This document shows positions 7,838 through 14,657 of a DNA stretch of 36,576 bases, one piece after another. The notes under the pieces were generated by a model that made no database searches, was not told the origin of the DNA, and was given only the letters and a program-made list of their open reading frames with translations. The translations under genes and the position numbers were made by a program. The first letter of the stretch is position 1, and the number at the start of each line of letters is the position of its first letter. The DNA lies in the NCBI GenBank assembly GCA_022785125.1, contig JALFRA010000010.1, positions 1 to 36,576 of the forward strand. Direction: 5' to 3'. Source of the DNA: Clostridiales bacterium (lineage in GTDB: Bacteria > Bacillota > Clostridia > Oscillospirales > Oscillospiraceae).

Positions 7838-7893
7838 GGGCGCACACTGTGCGCCCCTACGTCCCCATCTGTAGGGGCGCGCAGTGCGCGCCC
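7838..7893 (+). repeat. Double-palindrome repeat, family R2 copy b
   Basis: Same design as 6046-6102: GGGCGCACACTGTGCGCCC (7838-7856, identical to copy a) and GGGCGCGCAGTGCGCGCCC (7875-7893, one base different), with CTAC/GTAG facing a short unrelated loop. It lies directly before the eutE ribosome binding site. Confidence 0.85.
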
Positions 7894-7914
7894 GTAAGCA
7901 AAGGAGTGACTTAT

Positions 7915-9363
7915 TTGGACAAGGATCTGCGCTCCATCCAGGAGGTCCGGGACCTTCTGGCCCAGGCCCGAAAGGCCCAGAGGGCCCTGGCCGTCATGAC
8001 TCAGGAGCAGCTGGACGCCATCACGGCGGCCATCTCCCGGGCCGGCGCCCAGCACGCCCGGCGGCTGGCCGACATGGCGGTGGAGGAGACCGGCTTTGGC
8101 CGAAAAGAGGACAAGGAGATCAAAAACCGCTTTGCGGCGGAGACCTTGTACGAGGCCATCCGGGACCAAAAGACCCACGGCATCCTGGCCGAGGACCGGG
8201 AGCATCGGACGGTGGATATCGGCGTGCCGGTGGGTGTGGTGGCCGGACTGGTGCCCTCCACCAATCCCACCTCCACGGTGATTTACAAAGCTATGATCTG
8301 CATGAAGGCGGGCAACCCCATCGTGTTCTCCCCCCATCCCGGTGCGGCCAACTGCATCCAGGAGACGGTGAATGTGATCCGCCGGGCGGCGGAGGAGGCG
8401 GGGGCACCGGCGGGCGCCATCTCCTGCATCACCACCCCCACCATCGAGGCCACCAACGCCCTCATGGGCCACGACACCACTCGGCTCATCCTTGCCACCG
8501 GCGGCGCGGCCATGGTGAAGGCGGCCTACTCCTCCGGCACCCCCGCCATCGGCGTGGGCGCGGGCAACGGCCCGGCCTATATCCACCACACCGCCAACGT
8601 GGAACAGGCGGTAAAACGGATTTTGGACTCCAAGACCTTTGACAACGGCACCATCTGTGCCAGTGAGCAGAGCGTCATCATGACCCGGCGGATGGAACCG
8701 GCGGTGAAAGCTGCTCTCCGTGCCCAGGGGGCCTACCTGCTGGACGAGGAGGAGACCAAGCTGCTCTCCCGCTTCATCCTCCGGCCCAACGGCACCATGA
8801 ACCCGGCCATCGTGGGCAAGAGCGTGTCCACCGTGGCCCAGCTGGCGGGTTTAAGCCGGGTGCCCCCCTCCGCACGGGTGCTGGTGGCCAAAGAAACCGG
8901 GGTGGGTAAGGGCCACCCCTACTCCAGCGAGAAGCTGGGCCTCATCCTGGGCTGCTTTGTGGAGGAGGACGAAGAGGCGGTACTGAACCGCTGCATCGAG
9001 ATCCTGGAGTGGGAGGGAGCAGGTCACACCTTCTCCATCCACACCGAGGACGAGAATGTGGCCAAGCGCTTTGCCGCCGCCGTCCCCGCCAGCCGGGTGC
9101 TGGTGAACACCCCCTCCGCTCTGGGTGGCATCGGGGCCACCACCTGCCTGTTCCCCGCCCTCACCCTGGGCTGCGGCGCGGTGGGCGGGTCGTCCAGCTC
9201 CAACAACATCGGCCCTCTGGATCTCATCAACATCAAGCGGGTGGCCTGGGGCGTGAAGGAGCTGGAGGAGCTGCGGGGCGGCAGCCCGGCCCTTTCCTCC
9301 TGCTCCGTGGACGAGACCCTGCTCAACCGCCTGGTGGAACAGATCATGGGGAGGCTGAGATAA
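7915..9363 (+). CDS. eutE: CoA-acylating acetaldehyde dehydrogenase
   Basis: A 482-aa enzyme that oxidises acetaldehyde to acetyl-CoA with NAD+ and CoA inside the microcompartment. The catalytic cysteine is C248 in [29 protein letters not shown] and [17 protein letters not shown] are conserved, as is the C-terminal [18 protein letters not shown] choose TTG 7915: AAAGGAGTGAC lies just upstream, while the in-frame ATG at 7849 falls in an R2 repeat. The N-terminal helix (residues about 1-18, [20 protein letters not shown]) looks like an encapsulation peptide. The stop is one base before the next start. Confidence 0.94.
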   Translation: MDKDLRSIQEVRDLLAQARKAQRALAVMTQEQLDAITAAISRAGAQHARRLADMAVEETGFGRKEDKEIKNRFAAETLYEAIRDQKTHGILAEDREHRTVDIGVPVGVVAGLVPSTNPTSTVIYKAMICMKAGNPIVFSPHPGAANCIQETVNVIRRAAEEAGAPAGAISCITTPTIEATNALMGHDTTRLILATGGAAMVKAAYSSGTPAIGVGAGNGPAYIHHTANVEQAVKRILDSKTFDNGTICASEQSVIMTRRMEPAVKAALRAQGAYLLDEEETKLLSRFILRPNGTMNPAIVGKSVSTVAQLAGLSRVPPSARVLVAKETGVGKGHPYSSEKLGLILGCFVEEDEEAVLNRCIEILEWEGAGHTFSIHTEDENVAKRFAAAVPASRVLVNTPSALGGIGATTCLFPALTLGCGAVGGSSSSNNIGPLDLINIKRVAWGVKELEELRGGSPALSSCSVDETLLNRLVEQIMGRLR

Positions 9364-9364
9364 G

Positions 9365-9973
9365 ATGAGCGAAGTCAACGCCGACGGCGTGCTGCTGGAC
9401 CCCCATGAGGCCATTTTGCAGGAGGCCCAGAATCTGACCAACGCCCTGCTGGCCGAGAAGCCCGAGGGGCTGGAGGAGGACATGGAACATGATGTCCGCT
9501 CCGCCAACGGGGAGGAGGCCGGCGAGGCGGGGGGAGTCCCCCATCTGCCGGTGGCCGAGATGCCCCGGCAGGCCCCCAAAAAGAAGGCCCAGTCAGGCCG
9601 GGGCAGAAAAAGCAAACCGGCGTCCGCCCAACCGGCGGAGCCTATGAAACAGACAACTGACAGGAGGAAACAGAACATGGCAAATACAAACGCGCTGGGT
9701 ATGGTGGAGACCAAGGGACTGGTGGGAGCCATTGAGGCCGCCGACGCCATGGTGAAGGCCGCCAACGTGCAGCTGGTGGGCAAGGAGCAGGTGGGCGGCG
9801 GTCTGGTGACCGTCATGGTCCGTGGCGACGTGGGAGCCGTCAACGCCGCTACCGACGCCGGGGCCGCCGCCGCCGAGAAGGTGGGCGAGCTGATCTCTGT
9901 CCACGTCATTCCCCGCCCCCACGCCGAGGTGGACCACATCCTGCCTCACGGCGGCGAGGGCATGAGCGAATAA
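9365..9973 (+). CDS. eutM: BMC-domain shell protein with 104-aa N-terminal extension (EutM, two possible starts)
   Basis: The C-terminal 98 residues (from ATG 9677, [20 protein letters not shown]) are a textbook EutM hexameric shell protein. The same frame is open back to ATG 9365, which has GGAGG upstream and starts two bases after the eutE stop. It adds 104 residues: an amphipathic stretch ([20 protein letters not shown], about 11-30), an acidic part, then a Lys/Arg/Pro/Ala-rich tail ([15 protein letters not shown]). No stop separates the two parts. Either one 202-aa fusion, a separate 98-aa EutM, or both are made. The extension is not a domain I recognise; a shell-cargo tether is possible. 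Confidence 0.8.
   Translation: MSEVNADGVLLDPHEAILQEAQNLTNALLAEKPEGLEEDMEHDVRSANGEEAGEAGGVPHLPVAEMPRQAPKKKAQSGRGRKSKPASAQPAEPMKQTTDRRKQNMANTNALGMVETKGLVGAIEAADAMVKAANVQLVGKEQVGGGLVTVMVRGDVGAVNAATDAGAAAAEKVGELISVHVIPRPHAEVDHILPHGGEGMSE
9662..9679 (+). promoter_or_regulatory. Internal ribosome binding site and start for short EutM
   Basis: A perfect AGGAGG (9662-9667) sits 9 bases before the in-frame ATG 9677-9679. The downstream product has exactly the usual EutM length and N-terminus, so internal initiation is likely. Confidence 0.8.
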
Positions 9974-10696
9974 ATGGAGCTGCTCACCCGTGAGGACGTG
10001 CGGCGTATGTCGGACAACGGTACCCGGGGGCCGGTGGTGGTCAACAAGGACCAGAAGCTGACCCCCGGGGCCCGGGACTGGCTGGCCGCCCACAAGATCC
10101 AGGCGGTCTTTCCCCAGGGGCGGGACGACACGGCTGCGCCCCATTCTGCCAAGTACCGTACCCTCTTCGGGGCCACCTTGAACGAAAAGCCGGAGCACAT
10201 GACCCATCTCAAGGGCAATATCCTGGTGCGTAAGGACCACCCCCGCATCGCCTTCCGGGGCATGATCGACGCCCTGGAGGGGGAGATCATGCTGGCCCAG
10301 CAGGCATCCCAGGCCCATCCGGCCCTGGTGAAGGAGCTGGAGGAGGCCCTGGCCCTGGTGCGGCGGCTCATCCGGTGCGACGTGCTGGACGAGCCGGTGG
10401 GGGAGCTGCGCCTGTGCGGCTACGACGCCGGGCAGCTGCGGGAGTACTCCCACTACCCGGACAAGTATCTGGGTCAGCCCCACTTCCTGCCCGCCTACAC
10501 TGACGGGCCGGCCCTGCTGGCGGTGAACAAGGTGCGTACTCTGGTGCGGCAGACCGAGCTTTCGGCCTACGCCGCCTTCAAGGACGTGGAGGGCAATGTG
10601 ACCCGGGGGGACATCATTCTGGCTCTGAACCGGCTGTCCTCCCTCATGTGGATCATGATGATCAAGCTAAAGGCGGGACAATATGAACACGCTTAA
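9974..10696 (+). CDS. eutT: Cobalamin adenosyltransferase, ethanolamine type
   Basis: A 240-aa enzyme that transfers the adenosyl group of ATP to Co(I)-corrinoid, making the adenosylcobalamin used by EutBC. The N-terminal LLTREDVRRM...GTRGPVVVNKDQKLTPGARDWL and the core HLKGNILVRKDHPRIAFRG (about residues 78-96) are characteristic. The CCxxC metal motif of Salmonella EutT is absent, so it resembles the metal-independent class described in Listeria and other Firmicutes. ATG directly abuts the eutM stop (TAAATG), implying translational coupling; its 3' end overlaps pduL by 14 bases. Confidence 0.9.
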   Translation: MELLTREDVRRMSDNGTRGPVVVNKDQKLTPGARDWLAAHKIQAVFPQGRDDTAAPHSAKYRTLFGATLNEKPEHMTHLKGNILVRKDHPRIAFRGMIDALEGEIMLAQQASQAHPALVKELEEALALVRRLIRCDVLDEPVGELRLCGYDAGQLREYSHYPDKYLGQPHFLPAYTDGPALLAVNKVRTLVRQTELSAYAAFKDVEGNVTRGDIILALNRLSSLMWIMMIKLKAGQYEHA

Positions 10697-11330
10697 TACC
10701 ATCAATATCGAGGCTCTGGCGGAGCAGATCGTCCGCCGTCTGACGGTGGAGCTGGAGGCCAGCGGCCGCCATGTCCACCTGTCCCGGGCCGACCTGGACA
10801 CCCTTTTCGGCCCCGGCTTTCAACTCACCCGGGTGAAGGACCTGTCCCAGCCGGGGCAGTTCGTGTGCGCCCAGCGGGTCACCCTGGAGGGACCGAAGGG
10901 GTCCATCCCCAACGTGGTGGTGCTGGGCCCCGAGCGGAAGGAGAGCCAGGTGGAGATCTCCCTCACCGATGGCGTCGTGCTGGGCATTACGCCGCCGGTG
11001 CGGCTGTCGGGGGACATTGAGGGTACACCCGGCATCACCCTGCGCAACGGGGACCGGGTGCTGCGGCTGGACCGGGGGCTCATTGCCGCCAAGCGGCACA
11101 TCCACATGACTCCGGAGGACGCCGCCCGCTTCGGGGTGGAGAATGGCCGGGAGGTGCGGCTCAAGTGCCTCACCGGACGGCCTCTGACCCTGGAGGGGGT
11201 GGAGGTGCGGGTGTCCCCCCAGTTTGCCACCTTCGCCCATATTGACTACGACGAGGCCAACGCCTGCGGCTTTAAAAAAGGGGACCGGGCGCTGATTCTT
11301 CCAGAAAAAGGAGGATGCGGCCGTGCTTGA
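10683..11330 (+). CDS. pduL: PduL-type phosphotransacylase (acetyl-CoA to acetyl phosphate)
   Basis: A 215-aa enzyme converting acetyl-CoA and phosphate to acetyl phosphate and CoA, recycling CoA within the shell; often named eutD in Firmicute operons. It has two beta-barrel halves, each with a zinc-binding histidine motif: GRHVHLSRADLDTLFG (about 28-43) and AKRHIHMTPEDAARFG (about 138-153). Residues 1-20 (MNTLNTINIEALAEQIVRRL) form the usual targeting helix. The C-terminus GDRALILPEKGGCGRA differs from a second copy of GDRALILP at 11470, suggesting this end was altered when a repeat entered. Confidence 0.92.
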   Translation: MNTLNTINIEALAEQIVRRLTVELEASGRHVHLSRADLDTLFGPGFQLTRVKDLSQPGQFVCAQRVTLEGPKGSIPNVVVLGPERKESQVEISLTDGVVLGITPPVRLSGDIEGTPGITLRNGDRVLRLDRGLIAAKRHIHMTPEDAARFGVENGREVRLKCLTGRPLTLEGVEVRVSPQFATFAHIDYDEANACGFKKGDRALILPEKGGCGRA

Positions 11331-11346
11331 TGTTGACACGACAGTT

Positions 11347-11473
11347 ACCGCGCCTTTTGGCGCGTCACGAGCGTTTTGCCAATGGCAAAACCTCGGCGCA
11401 GGGCGAATTCACTTCGCCCGAGCAAGTAAAATCCCTGGGGGTCCCCACAAAAGGCTGTGCCTTTTGTGGGGGG
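11347..11473 (+). repeat. Palindromic intergenic repeat, family R1 copy 3
   Basis: Modules are CGCGCCTTTTGGCGCG, GTTTTGCC...GGCAAAAC, GGGCGAATTCACTTCGCCC, linker AAGTAAAATCCC, then a terminal palindrome with 11-bp arms (11443-11453 with 11461-11471). The central two modules are nearly identical to copy 2. It splits the pduL 3' end from its remnant. Confidence 0.85.
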
Positions 11474-11496
11474 ACCGGGCCCTGATTTTGCCGTGA
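11470..11496 (+). pseudogene. pduL: Remnant of a pduL 3' end
   Basis: The codons encode GDRALILP then TGA, repeating residues near the end of the intact pduL (11280-11303) with synonymous changes (GCG/GCC, CTT/TTG, CCA/CCG). The TGA overlaps a GTG (GTGA, 11493-11496) that begins the next open frame. This looks like the original gene junction of another allele. Confidence 0.6.
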
Positions 11497-11765
11497 GGCT
11501 GGAGTGGCGGGGGCGCACCCTGGTCATCACCTGGCTGCCGGTGGGGGCCATGGGGCGGCTGGCCGCCCTGGCCCCGGCCAGTCCGGGGGAGACCGAGGTG
11601 CTGGCCGCCCTGCTGGCGGGGGCACGGGTGTGCCTGGAGCGGAAGGCGCTGGAGTACCGGCTCTACCGCCGCACCGCCCCGCCGTCAATCTATCGCCGCT
11701 GCCTGGCGCTGGAGCGGCAGCTGAGGGAGATGGGGATCTGTGTTGCTGGGACAGGTGGCCGGTAA
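11493..11765 (+). CDS. Short eut-operon protein, probably N-terminally truncated
   Basis: 90 aa from GTG 11493 (an in-frame ATG exists at 11457 inside the repeat). The body is alpha/beta-like: WRGRTLVITWLPVGAMGRLA, then ARVCLERKALEYRLYRR and TAPPSIYRRCLALERQLREM. In Listeria and Enterococcus eut operons the slot between pduL and eutN holds a roughly 200-aa uncharacterised protein (TIGR02536-type, from memory). The present frame resembles only its C-terminal half, so I infer loss of the N-terminus at the R1 repeat. No ribosome binding site is evident at 11493, though translation could be coupled to the overlapping TGA. It may be a decaying gene. It overlaps eutN by 26 bases. Confidence 0.5.
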   Translation: MRLEWRGRTLVITWLPVGAMGRLAALAPASPGETEVLAALLAGARVCLERKALEYRLYRRTAPPSIYRRCLALERQLREMGICVAGTGGR

Positions 11766-11970
11766 GGTATGGGCCACAAAAAAAGCCCCCAACCTGACCG
11801 GACAGACCTTTCTGACGGTGGAGGTGGGGGAGACCATACTGGTGTGCGCCGACTGTGTGGGAGCCGGTGAGGGCGAGCGGGTTCTCATCGCCACCGGCGG
11901 GGCGGCCCGCATCGCTGCCGGGGCAAATGTGCCGGTGGACGCCGCCATCATCGGGATCATTGATCCATAA
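11740..11970 (+). CDS. eutN: Microcompartment vertex protein
   Basis: A 76-aa BMC-vertex (CcmL/EutN) protein that caps the pentameric corners of the shell. The start region LLGQVAGKVWATKKAPNLTG and the middle FLTVEV...LVCADCVGAGEGERVLIATGGAAR, ending with PVDAAIIGIID, match the family. Start is GTG 11740 (a TTG follows immediately), with GAGGGAGA upstream inside the preceding frame. The family is normally about 80-100 aa, so this one is compact. Confidence 0.93.
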   Translation: MLLGQVAGKVWATKKAPNLTGQTFLTVEVGETILVCADCVGAGEGERVLIATGGAARIAAGANVPVDAAIIGIIDP

Positions 11971-12018
11971 GGGGGCGGCCCACCTGCCGCCCCGTTTCAC
12001 AAAAGGGAGGGACAGTTT

Positions 12019-13107
12019 ATGTCCATCAACGAGATCATCGTCTATCTGATGGTGCTCTTTATGGCCCTGGGGGCCATCGACCGCATATTGGGCAACCGCT
12101 TCGGGCTGGGCGAAAAGTTTGAGGAGGGCATTATGGCCATGGGCTCTCTGGCCCTGGCCATGATCGGTATCATCTGCCTGGCCCCTGTGCTGGCAAACCT
12201 GCTGCGGCCGGTGGTGGTGCCCTTCTATCAGTTCCTGGGGGCCGACCCGGCCATGTTCGCCGGTACCATCCTGGCCAACGACATGGGGGGCGCGCCTCTG
12301 GCCCAGGAGCTGGCCCTCACCGAGGAGGCGGGCCAGTTCGGCGGCCTCATCGTAGGGGCCATGCTGGGCCCCACCATCGTCTTTACCATTCCGGTGGGCC
12401 TGGGCATCATCAAAGCGGAAGACCGGCCCGCCCTGGCCACCGGCGTGCTGGCCGGCGTCATCACCATCCCCATCGGCAGCTTTGTGGGCGGCCTGGTGGC
12501 GGGTTTCCCCCTGATGATGGTGCTGCGCAACCTGCTGCCCATCGTGCTCTTCGCGGTGCTCATCGCCCTGGGACTGGCCTTTGTGCCGAACGGCATGGTG
12601 AAGGGCTTCCAGGTCTTTGGCCGCATCATTGTGATCATCATCACCATCGGTCTGGCCGCCGCCATCATCGAGGCTCTCACGCCTTTGACCATTATCCCCG
12701 GCCTCAACTCCATTGACGAGGGCATCGGCATCGTGGGTGACATCGCAATCGTGCTGGCGGGCGCCTTCCCCCTGGTGTACGTCATCACCAAGGTGTTTAA
12801 AAAGCCCCTGATGAAGCTGGGCGGTCTGCTGGGCATGAACGACGTGGCGGCGGCGGGCCTGGTGGCCACCCTGGCCAACAACATCCCCATGTTCCAGATG
12901 ATGGGCGACATGGACCGCCGGGGCAAGATCATCAACGTGGCCTTCGCCGTGTCGGCGGCCTTCGTGTTCGGCGACCATCTGGGCTTTACCGCCGGCTTTG
13001 ACTCCACCATGATCTTCCCCATGATCGTGGGCAAGCTGGTGGGCGGCGTTACCGCCGTGGCGGTGGCCATGTTCCTTACCCGAAAGGAGATGCAGCATGG
13101 AGCGTAA
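12019..13107 (+). CDS. eutH: Ethanolamine permease/facilitator
   Basis: A 362-aa inner-membrane protein with about ten hydrophobic segments, full length for EutH, which imports ethanolamine when it is scarce or protonated. Conserved segments include ILANDMGGAPLAQELAL (about residues 92-108), GLNSIDEGIGIVGDIAIVLAGAFP and VFGDHLGFTAGFD. AGGGAGG lies 7 bases before ATG 12019. Its last 11 bases overlap eutQ. Confidence 0.95.
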   Translation: MSINEIIVYLMVLFMALGAIDRILGNRFGLGEKFEEGIMAMGSLALAMIGIICLAPVLANLLRPVVVPFYQFLGADPAMFAGTILANDMGGAPLAQELALTEEAGQFGGLIVGAMLGPTIVFTIPVGLGIIKAEDRPALATGVLAGVITIPIGSFVGGLVAGFPLMMVLRNLLPIVLFAVLIALGLAFVPNGMVKGFQVFGRIIVIIITIGLAAAIIEALTPLTIIPGLNSIDEGIGIVGDIAIVLAGAFPLVYVITKVFKKPLMKLGGLLGMNDVAAAGLVATLANNIPMFQMMGDMDRRGKIINVAFAVSAAFVFGDHLGFTAGFDSTMIFPMIVGKLVGGVTAVAVAMFLTRKEMQHGA

Positions 13108-13513
13108 TCAGCTGGAGACCATCATCCGCCAGGTGCTGCTGGAGCACCTGGGGGGCGGGGTGCAGGCAGTGAAGGTGCCCGCCCTTACTGTCACCGAGGC
13201 TCACCGTATGAACACCGGCAACCCCGGTGACAGGGTGTATACCCGGGACCTGTTTACCCTGGAGCAGTCCCCCAGGCTGGGGGTGGGCATCATGGAGATG
13301 ACCGATACCACCTTCCCCTGGACCCTGAACTACGATGAAATGGACTATGTGGTGGAGGGGCGGCTGGACATCCTTTGCAACGGGCAGAAGGTGTCCGCCG
13401 GGCCGGGGGAGCTGATCCACATTCCCAAAGGCAGCGAAATTCAGTTTTCCGTCACCGGCCACGCCCGGTTTCTCTATTTCGTCTACCCCGCCGACTGGCA
13501 GAATCAGCAGTAG
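13097..13513 (+). CDS. eutQ: EutQ cupin protein (acetate kinase-like)
   Basis: 138 aa with a single cupin barrel: MEMTDTTFPWTLNYDEMDYV, VVEGRLDI, then AGPGELIHIPKGSEIQFS. Salmonella EutQ has been reported to have acetate kinase activity; here it would make ATP from acetyl phosphate delivered by PduL. The N-terminal helix MERNQLETIIRQVLLEHL again looks like a compartment-targeting peptide, followed by a short linker. It is the last gene of the operon, with a strong terminator beginning four bases after its stop. Confidence 0.92.
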   Translation: MERNQLETIIRQVLLEHLGGGVQAVKVPALTVTEAHRMNTGNPGDRVYTRDLFTLEQSPRLGVGIMEMTDTTFPWTLNYDEMDYVVEGRLDILCNGQKVSAGPGELIHIPKGSEIQFSVTGHARFLYFVYPADWQNQQ

Positions 13514-13516
13514 AAA

Positions 13517-13553
13517 CAAGAGGTCCAGCCTCCAAGGCTGGACCTCTTGTTTT
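13517..13553. terminator. Terminator of the eut operon (bidirectional)
   Basis: A perfect 15-bp stem (13517-13531 with 13535-13549), 3-base loop and TTTTG tail. It starts four bases after the eutQ stop and also lies at the end of the convergent gene at 13556. Confidence 0.85.
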
Positions 13554-13555
13554 GA

Positions 13556-13828
13556 TCAGAATTGGATTTTCGTGATGAAGGAAATGACGATGATGACCAC
13601 CGCCATGATGCGGGTGACATGGACGGCACGCTCTTTGCCGTAGCGGCGTTGGAAGGAGTTGGGCGGAATGGGGCAAATCAGCAGGAACACACCCAGAACC
13701 GCGCCGGTGATGCTGACCAGCAGGCCGTTTTTCAGCGTCTGCATATTGATCATAAGCAGTAAAAAGAAGAGAGCAAACCAGATAAAAAATACTTGAGAAA
13801 AGGTTACATCTTTTAAGTGCTTGTTCAT
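13556..13828 (-). CDS. Small three-helix membrane protein of unknown function
   Basis: 90 aa with three hydrophobic segments: about residues 11-27 (FFIWFALFFLLLMINMQ), 31-50 (GLLVSITGAVLGVFLLICPI) and 72-89 (MAVVIIVISFITKIQF region), and a basic loop between the second and third. ATG 13828 is preceded by AGGGGTG and by a very good promoter 15-20 bases further up. I do not recognise a family. Monocistronic, convergent with the eut operon. Confidence 0.7.
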   Translation of the reverse strand: MNKHLKDVTFSQVFFIWFALFFLLLMINMQTLKNGLLVSITGAVLGVFLLICPIPPNSFQRRYGKERAVHVTRIMAVVIIVISFITKIQF

Positions 13829-13850
13829 GTTTGTTACACCCCTTTTTCCT

Positions 13851-13880
13851 ATCATACTCCATGGAGCGCACAATCGTCAA
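13851..13880 (-). promoter_or_regulatory. Sigma-A promoter of the small membrane protein
   Basis: On the minus strand, TTGACG (13880-13875), an 18-base spacer and TATGAT (13856-13851). Transcription would start about 15 bases before ATG 13828. Confidence 0.7.
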
Positions 13881-13962
13881 CCGCTGTCCACGTTCTGTCG
13901 GCATAGTGGGGGACAAACCCGCATATAGATGCCACAGCTACCAAAAACAGGCGGGAGTGTGG

Positions 13963-14580
13963 ATGGATATGCAGACAGGATGGAATGAAAACAGGGCGCT
14001 GCTCCGGGGGACCGTTGCGGCGGACCCGGTGTGGTCCCATGAGACCCACGGCGTGGTATATGAAACCTTTCCGCTCACGGTACTCCGGCTGTCCGGATCG
14101 GAGGACACCATCAACGTCATTGCGCCCAAAGAGCTGCTGGAGGAGCATCCGGTGAGGACGGGGACGCCGGTGGAGGTGGAGGGGGAGGTACGCTCCTTCA
14201 ACAACAAAAGCGGCACCGGCAGCAAGCTGGTCATCACCCTGCACGCCAAGAGCATCAAGCCGGGGGAGGGGCCCAATGAGAACCGGCTCACTCTGGCCGG
14301 GGTGCTGTGCAAGCCGCCGGTATTCCGGCGCACCCCTCTGGGCCGGGAGATCTGCGATCTCATGCTGGCAGTAAACCGGAAGTATGGCCGGGCGGACTAT
14401 CTGCCCTGCATCTCCTGGGGGGCGCTGGCCCGCTGCTGCGGCGAGCTGGAGGTAGGGGACGGGGTGCGGCTGGAGGGCCGCCTCCAGAGCCGGGCCTATA
14501 CCAAGCTGGAGAACGGCCAGAGCCGTCAGCGCACCGCCTTCGAGGTATCGGTGATGCGGCTGGAGGGGGTGGAGACATAA
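13963..14580 (+). CDS. Single-stranded DNA-binding (OB-fold) family protein
   Basis: 205 aa with two successive OB-like segments. The first (about 5-90) runs NRALLRGTVAADPVWSHETH, FPLTVLRLSG...INVIAPKELL, VEVEGEVRSFN. The second (about 100-200) runs ENRLTLAGVLCKPPVFRRTP, LMLAVNRKYGRADYLPCISW, LEVGDGVRLEGRLQSRAYTK. The second half reads like Ssb/PriB. No acidic SSB tail is present, so it is not the housekeeping Ssb; many Clostridia carry such a paralogue of unclear role. ATG 13963 with GGGAG upstream is preferred; the frame is open further upstream. Confidence 0.8.
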   Translation: MDMQTGWNENRALLRGTVAADPVWSHETHGVVYETFPLTVLRLSGSEDTINVIAPKELLEEHPVRTGTPVEVEGEVRSFNNKSGTGSKLVITLHAKSIKPGEGPNENRLTLAGVLCKPPVFRRTPLGREICDLMLAVNRKYGRADYLPCISWGALARCCGELEVGDGVRLEGRLQSRAYTKLENGQSRQRTAFEVSVMRLEGVET

Positions 14581-14593
14581 GAAGAAAAGCGGC

Positions 14594-14622
14594 TTGCATA
14601 CCGCTGCAGCCTATCGTATACT
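14594..14622 (+). promoter_or_regulatory. Sigma-A promoter of the AIM24-family gene
   Basis: TTGCAT (14594-14599), 17-base spacer, TATACT (14617-14622), about 35 bases before ATG 14658. Confidence 0.75.
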
Positions 14623-14657
14623 TGCCTTGGAGACCCATTAAATAAGGAGGCGATGGT

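Noticed and set aside
7849-7914. Upstream ATG start for eutE
   Set aside because: It lies within an R2 palindrome; TTG 7915 has AAAGGAG at good distance and gives the family-typical N-terminus.
2780-11473. CRISPR array suspected from recurrent palindromes
   Set aside because: Repeats are 50-150 bases, spread between genes, in both orientations, with no regular spacers or cas genes.
11315-11496. Short genes starting at ATG 11315 or GTG 11323 behind AAGGAGG
   Set aside because: Their products are translated R1 repeat; the ribosome binding site more likely belonged to the former full-length downstream gene.
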